A stretch of 23,479 nt of DNA from Priapulus caudatus (lineage: Eukaryota; Priapulida; Priapulimorpha; Priapulimorphida; Priapulidae). The position numbers and the translations under genes are program-made. The stretch is taken from contig NW_014578689.1 of NCBI RefSeq assembly GCF_000485595.1, forward strand, positions 1 through 23,479, in the 5' to 3' direction. Shown here piece by piece: positions 19,738 through 23,479 of this stretch. Below the pieces are notes generated by a model that was given only the letters and a program-made list of their open reading frames with translations, ran no database searches and was not told the DNA's origin. Numbering within the stretch: the stretch's first letter is position 1; each line of letters starts with the position of its first letter.

Positions 19738-22700
19738 CTGTATCAAACATGTGAGCAACATATGAGAAAGAAACAAGTGAATGAAGAAATGAGAGAGGGG
19801 AAGATGTAGAGGGATAAGGAGGGGAAACAAGCGAGATAGAGAGGAAGAGGGAGAAAGAGAGAGAGAGGAGAAAGAGAGAAAGAAAGAGAAGGAAGGGGCA
19901 AGAGGTAGAAAGATGGAGAGGGAGCAAGACAGCACACACAAGCACGAGAGAAATAGAGACGTGAACGCAGCCAATGCGGTGGAATTTTCTATATAGGATT
20001 ACTCAGCCATAAAACACATATCAAAATGTTGTATGGAAGGTAGTCATTTCACTGTTGGAAATATAGTTTGTAGTAAGACCACCTACCTCCCAGTTGACAT
20101 TCCATGCTTTCATGCTGTTGTAGCGCCAGGTCTTAAGTGAGTTGCCATTGTTGATGTCCATCCGAATCAGACGGTTTAATCCAATCCCCAGTAATTCCTG
20201 AGATTGTAAAAAATACATTAAAAAAAAATAATAGAAAAAGGGGCAATACATACACAAAAGGCATACAATAAATATTGAGCATGTCACATGTACTGACTTA
20301 CGACCTATACTAATCTGATGAACCTAGGAATTGCAGAATTGAAAGCAATTGTAGTCGTGAAAATCAGCTATTCTGTGAATTTCGAAAATATACATGCACG
20401 GATATTCATAATGTACATATTATACTGTGGCTTACTTCTTTCTTACAGCCTCTGAACTTGACTGTAAAGTAGGTAATGCCAAACTCAGGCAATGCCTGCC
20501 AGGCTTTGATGTAGTTCAGTTTTGCTTCGTGCAGTGCCAACTCTGACACGTTCGCATGTGCCTCCAAGACTCGCTGAGCTATCTGTCAATGAGATTATAT
20601 TAAGTTAAATGTGTGGGGACTACAGCTACTCTATTCAGAAACCTCAGACAGACCCGTAAATTATTCCCAAAATTTCAACCACGCAATGCAAAATTTCACC
20701 TGCCCTTAATGGAAAACCGGAAGAAATCAGATATTGGTCACGAATCAACTAATTTCAGATAGATTCAGCACATAAAAAACCACGCGAGAAAGCACTCATG
20801 GTAGCACTAATGCATGCACTCTGCAACGAAAACACAGCTGCACTCCTGAAATGAAAAACCGAAGCAAGACCGACACACAAACCTGCTTTGTCTTGTACTT
20901 CTTCAGGAATCGTGGCGCGACGAAATGCTCCGGCTGTATGTCGGCTTGGTTCGGGTTGACGGCGGCGGTCGTCTGCGCGGGCGCCTGCATGCTGAGGAAG
21001 GCGAGGATCGAGGACACTTCAGACTCGTACGTGCTGTCGGCCATCGTCTTGCCCTTACACGCGAGCCTGCATGCAGCCATCCAGCGTGCATACTGGTGCT
21101 CCTGTAACACGCAGTACAGCATCATTGCAATACGTGGTAAAACTGAGAGTTTGCCTTCTCTCTCTATATATATGGTATTCTATATATGTTTACTTCCTAT
21201 ATTTGGGTTGATTTATCGTCTTGCCCTTACACGCGAGCCTGGACGCAGCCATCCAGCGTGCGTACTGGTGCTCCTGTAATATGCAGTACAGCATCATCAT
21301 ACTAATACGTGGTAAAACTGGGGTTTGCCTACTCGCTATATATATTTGATTCTATACATGTTTACTTCCTATATTTGGGTTTATTTATCGTCTTGCCCTT
21401 ACACGCGACCCTGCATGCAGCCATATAGCACGCGTACTGGTGCTCCTTTAACACGCAGTACAGCATCATAGCAATATGTGTACACAGTCTCTGTTAGCAG
21501 GCACCTCTACAGAACTGACTAGACACGTATCTATAAGGGACACCTTCAGTGTTTTCCTTACGAGGCAGTTATACAGTGAAACCACCTCCATAGAACGGAC
21601 ACCTGTCTATAAAGACACAAACTGGGGTTTGCCTCTTGAGGGACTCTTATATATGGGTTTAACTTCTATACAGAAGTCGCTGTATGATTGAACAAAGGTA
21701 CAGATTTGTATAATCATGACGCTATTAATAAATCAGTGAACGAGAGGACTGTAATGCCGATAACTCTTCGACCGATTTCCTCAAAAATTGTTCATGATAT
21801 TTTTCAATGACAGTCACTGTTACACCGTTTGTTTATATTGCTTTGTTTAGAAAACAAGGCTACAGTGCAGGACTTACATTTTCACATCGTAACCACACCT
21901 CAGTCATGCCCTCTGGTGTTGGAATCATCAGCTTAATTCCAAATTTCAGTCCAGATATGTTAACATCTGGACTTACTTCGCAACCTAGATACAAGACAAA
22001 ATGCAATCGATTTATAATTGTGTGATTAGACATATATTTTGATGATTAATTCATCTAAGATAGACAGAATGCAGCATCCTTTAACCATAGAAATAGTAAC
22101 CAAAATTTTTTGTAATCGAACTAAAATAAGCACGTTTTATATTTATTCACTATTCGATACCATAATGAACTTTCTTTTTCAAAATAATGACATATAGATG
22201 CTTCTGGAGTTAGCAACTTAGCATACATGTTCCTAGTCTTACCTACTAAATTTACATTCATCAGGGGCATGGCATGAGCCTCCTCCTTGCTACTGTACTG
22301 GTAGATGTGAGTGTCTTTGAAGACGAACCAGTACGGCTTGAAGCTCTTCAACGTAAACTTCTTCGGCCTTGAAAGAATGAATCGGCTTGTTAGCTGACAG
22401 ACGAGTGGTGCTGATACTGCCTATCCCACACACAGCACAACTTTAATCTAGGTTATTCATTAGGAGTTCCCACAGTGAAGGGCTGGAACAATGTCCTCAC
22501 GATTAGCACGTGAAAATTACAGCTGAATCCGACATTTCGCTACAGACAAGCCGGTTTTTCTACCAATATAGATATATCAATAAAAGACCCCACTCGAACA
22601 TCCAACTGAACTTCCAAGGAACACTCTTTAATTTGGAAATGTGTAAAATCTACGATTCTATGATCATACTGCATTTATTGGCCTTACACATAACATACAC

Positions 22701-23008
22701 TATATAATAAACATATATGAGATGCATAGATAAAATCCACTGCCGATGGATAGACTAACGATGTGTAAAAACAACAGCTCTCCCTCTATGTCATGGTAGA
22801 TGAACGAGTGCAATAACCAAACCCCTTACTTCATAAATCGTAGGTAGTCACCCAGCTCCGGTATAGCGGTGATGTCGCCGGAACGGCCGGCCAACGTGCT
22901 GCCCTCTAGCGACACCTGAAGTTCGTTAAGAGCGGCGTCGATGTCGTCGGGTTCCTTGCTTGCGTTCAGATCTGGTTGTGGAAGCAATGCCTGCAGCTGG
23001 GCTTGAAG
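19558..23008 (-). CDS. FERMT: Kindlin (fermitin family), C-terminal 355 residues, seven exons
   Basis: Kindlins are cytoplasmic FERM-domain adaptors that bind integrin beta tails together with talin, activate integrins, and act at focal adhesions. Seven minus-strand exons (22830-23008, 22243-22367, 21878-21984, 20883-21101, 20436-20582, 20087-20197, 19558-19737) join in frame through GT-AG introns and total 1068 nt including TAG. In order they encode the end of the F2 N-terminal part, the inserted PH domain ([13 protein letters not shown] to R-W-M-A-A-C-R-L), the rest of F2 (F-L-K-K-Y-K-T-K-Q), and F3 ([11 protein letters not shown] to G-G-Y-I-F and the L-T-G-G-W end). All match the family's order and the usual C-terminus. 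The N-terminal F0, F1 and start of F2 lie beyond the window. One oddity is Ala in place of Gln before the integrin-binding Trp in F3. The family is certain; the paralogue name is not meaningful in an invertebrate. Confidence 0.95.
19785..19935 (-). repeat. Polypurine tract in the last kindlin intron
   Basis: About 150 bp almost free of pyrimidines on the plus strand, so a long polypyrimidine run on the transcript side, about 50 nt upstream of the last acceptor. It may act as an extended pyrimidine tract or form triplex DNA. Confidence 0.8.
20087..20197 (-). CDS. FERMT: Kindlin exon: F3 core, integrin-binding region
   Basis: The acceptor AATCTCAG ends at 20198; the donor GTAGGT starts at 20086. 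Its 37 codons run from [14 protein letters not shown] to M-K-A-W-N-V-N-W-E. The vertebrate Gln-Trp integrin-tail contact corresponds to Ala (20105-20107) and Trp (20102-20104) here. Confidence 0.95.
20436..20582 (-). CDS. FERMT: Kindlin exon: F2 end and start of F3
   Basis: The acceptor TTGACAG ends at 20583; the donor GTAAGC starts at 20435. It encodes 49 residues, I-A-Q-R-V-L-E-A-H through [19 protein letters not shown] to G-C-K-K-E, in phase 0 at both ends. The exon is too short to stand out as an ORF but is needed to join its neighbours in frame and matches the family closely. Confidence 0.94.
20883..21101 (-). CDS. FERMT: Kindlin exon: PH C-terminal helix and rest of F2
   Basis: The acceptor GTTACAG ends at 21102; the donor GTTTGT starts at 20882. 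Its 73 codons begin [13 protein letters not shown] (the PH C-terminal helix), then [12 protein letters not shown], and end F-L-K-K-Y-K-T-K-Q. Its first 59 nt and the upstream intron border are the source or sister of two extra copies at 21215-21273 and 21387-21445. Confidence 0.94.
21043..21480 (-). repeat. 172-bp tandem array copying the start of a kindlin exon (about 2.5 copies)
   Basis: Units start at 21043, 21215 and 21387 on the plus strand, exactly 172 bp apart. The third is incomplete and diverges after about 21480. Each carries the first 59 nt of the PH-helix exon, its acceptor and upstream intron sequence. Copy 2 keeps CAG and encodes [13 protein letters not shown]. Copy 3 has AAAG at the acceptor and changes R-W to C-Y. 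The TGTAAGGG inside each copy resembles a donor. Confidence 0.92.
21505..21690 (+). repeat. Dispersed repeat of the ~80-bp type, copy 2
   Basis: Two successive ~80-bp units (CTCTACAGAACTGAC and CTCCATAGAACGGAC starts, each followed by a tATCTATAA-GGACAC-like core) lie in the kindlin intron and align with the copy near 5511-5625. Confidence 0.6.
21878..21984 (-). CDS. FERMT: Kindlin exon: second half of the PH domain
   Basis: The acceptor TATCTAG ends at 21985; the donor GTAAGT starts at 21877. It encodes G-C-E-V-S-P-D-V through I-K-L-M-I-P to W-L-R-C-E-N, the later PH strands, and ends in phase 0. Confidence 0.92.
22243..22367 (-). CDS. FERMT: Kindlin exon: first half of the PH domain
   Basis: The acceptor TTTCAAG ends at 22368; the donor GTAAGA starts at 22242. 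The first base completes Lys, then [19 protein letters not shown]: beta strands 1-2 of the PH fold with the basic lipid-binding loop. It ends in phase 1 after N-V-N-L-V. Confidence 0.93.
22830..23008 (-). CDS. FERMT: Kindlin exon: linker before the PH domain
   Basis: The acceptor CAACATCAG ends at 23009; the donor GTAAGG starts at 22829. It encodes 59 residues plus two bases (phase 2 exit). The segment starts with a Gln/Leu-rich helix ([11 protein letters not shown]), followed by an acidic Ser-containing linker and [11 protein letters not shown], which leads into the PH domain. Confidence 0.9.
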
Positions 23009-23429
23009 CTGATGTTGAAACAACAACCATTACATAAACAGTAACATTACATTACATTACAACAGTCGGTCAACATTATATCGGTCTAAATGATGGAGTA
23101 ATATGGGTCTATGATCGATTTGAATGGAGAACGTTTTTTCTGGAGAGACTGTAGTATTGGTCATTTACTAAGAGACTAAGAATGTGACTTCATTATCCAG
23201 CCACTAATTGTTAGACCGAGAATTTAGCTTACTGCAATAGTCGGTAGTAGGGCATGACTTAATTGTTCGCCCTGCTACATACGATCACTAGCCATATTAT
23301 ATACCCATCAACCATAATACGAAAAAGACACGTAGCCACATGGGTTTTGCTCTACAATACAACCAGTACAGTGCAGGGAGCAGCTACAGGCCTGCAGCCA
23401 CGCATTATTAAATTCGATAAGAATCTATC

Positions 23430-23479
<50 letters not shown>
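23009..23479 (-). other. Kindlin intron with simple repeats
   Basis: Upstream intron sequence running off the window. It contains ATTAC pentamers near 23043-23061 and a long (CT)n tract at 23430-23479. No exon is recognised. Confidence 0.65.

Noticed and set aside
19558-19974. Single 138-codon frame with an N-terminal hydrophobic Ser/Leu segment resembling a signal peptide
   Set aside because: The N-terminal part is intron pyrimidine tract; the real kindlin exon starts at 19737 after an AG acceptor.
20851-21279. Plus-strand 142-codon frame with a repeated internal peptide
   Set aside because: Antisense of the kindlin exon and of its 172-bp duplicate copy.

Overview
The window is metazoan nuclear DNA, most likely from an invertebrate. 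It has spliced genes with GT-AG introns, poly(A) signals, many microsatellites, MITE-like and fold-back repeats, and one tRNA-like Pol III unit. I cannot name the species.

Layout. (1) 1-4505, plus strand: the 3' part of an RFX7-like transcription factor gene. An intron (1-955) carries an old repeat copy, and two coding exons (956-1101 and 1213-4338) encode the disordered C-terminal transactivation region, followed by a short 3'UTR with AATAAA signals. The DNA-binding domain lies upstream of the window. (2) About 4.5-15.7 kb: a repeat-rich intergenic interval. It holds an 80-bp-type dispersed repeat, a 448-bp fold-back element, a 527-bp hAT-like MITE, CA/GT/AT simple repeats, a 31-bp CT-rich minisatellite grading into noisy CT-rich sequence, an approximately 800-bp repeat family in part-tandem arrangement, and a CCATC-type satellite next to a tRNA-Arg(CCT)-like gene. 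Two weak unidentified exon candidates (9827-10125 minus, 12404-12646 plus) are the only other protein-like signals. (3) 19558-23008, minus strand: seven exons encoding the C-terminal 355 residues of a kindlin (fermitin). They cover the PH domain, the rest of FERM F2, and F3, and all junctions keep frame. The F0/F1 part lies beyond the right edge. Its 3'UTR may run to about 15.74 kb.

The two genes are convergent and unrelated in function: a nuclear transcription factor and a cytoplasmic integrin activator at adhesion sites. The most notable observations are: the start of one kindlin exon has been copied twice more, with its splice acceptor, in a 172-bp tandem array in the upstream intron; the integrin-binding Gln-Trp pair of kindlin reads Ala-Trp here; a dispersed repeat carries two DR1-type nuclear-receptor half-site pairs; and about 11.0-14.0 kb shows a density of small indels suggesting low-accuracy long-read gap filling. 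I found no convincing new multi-gene system.
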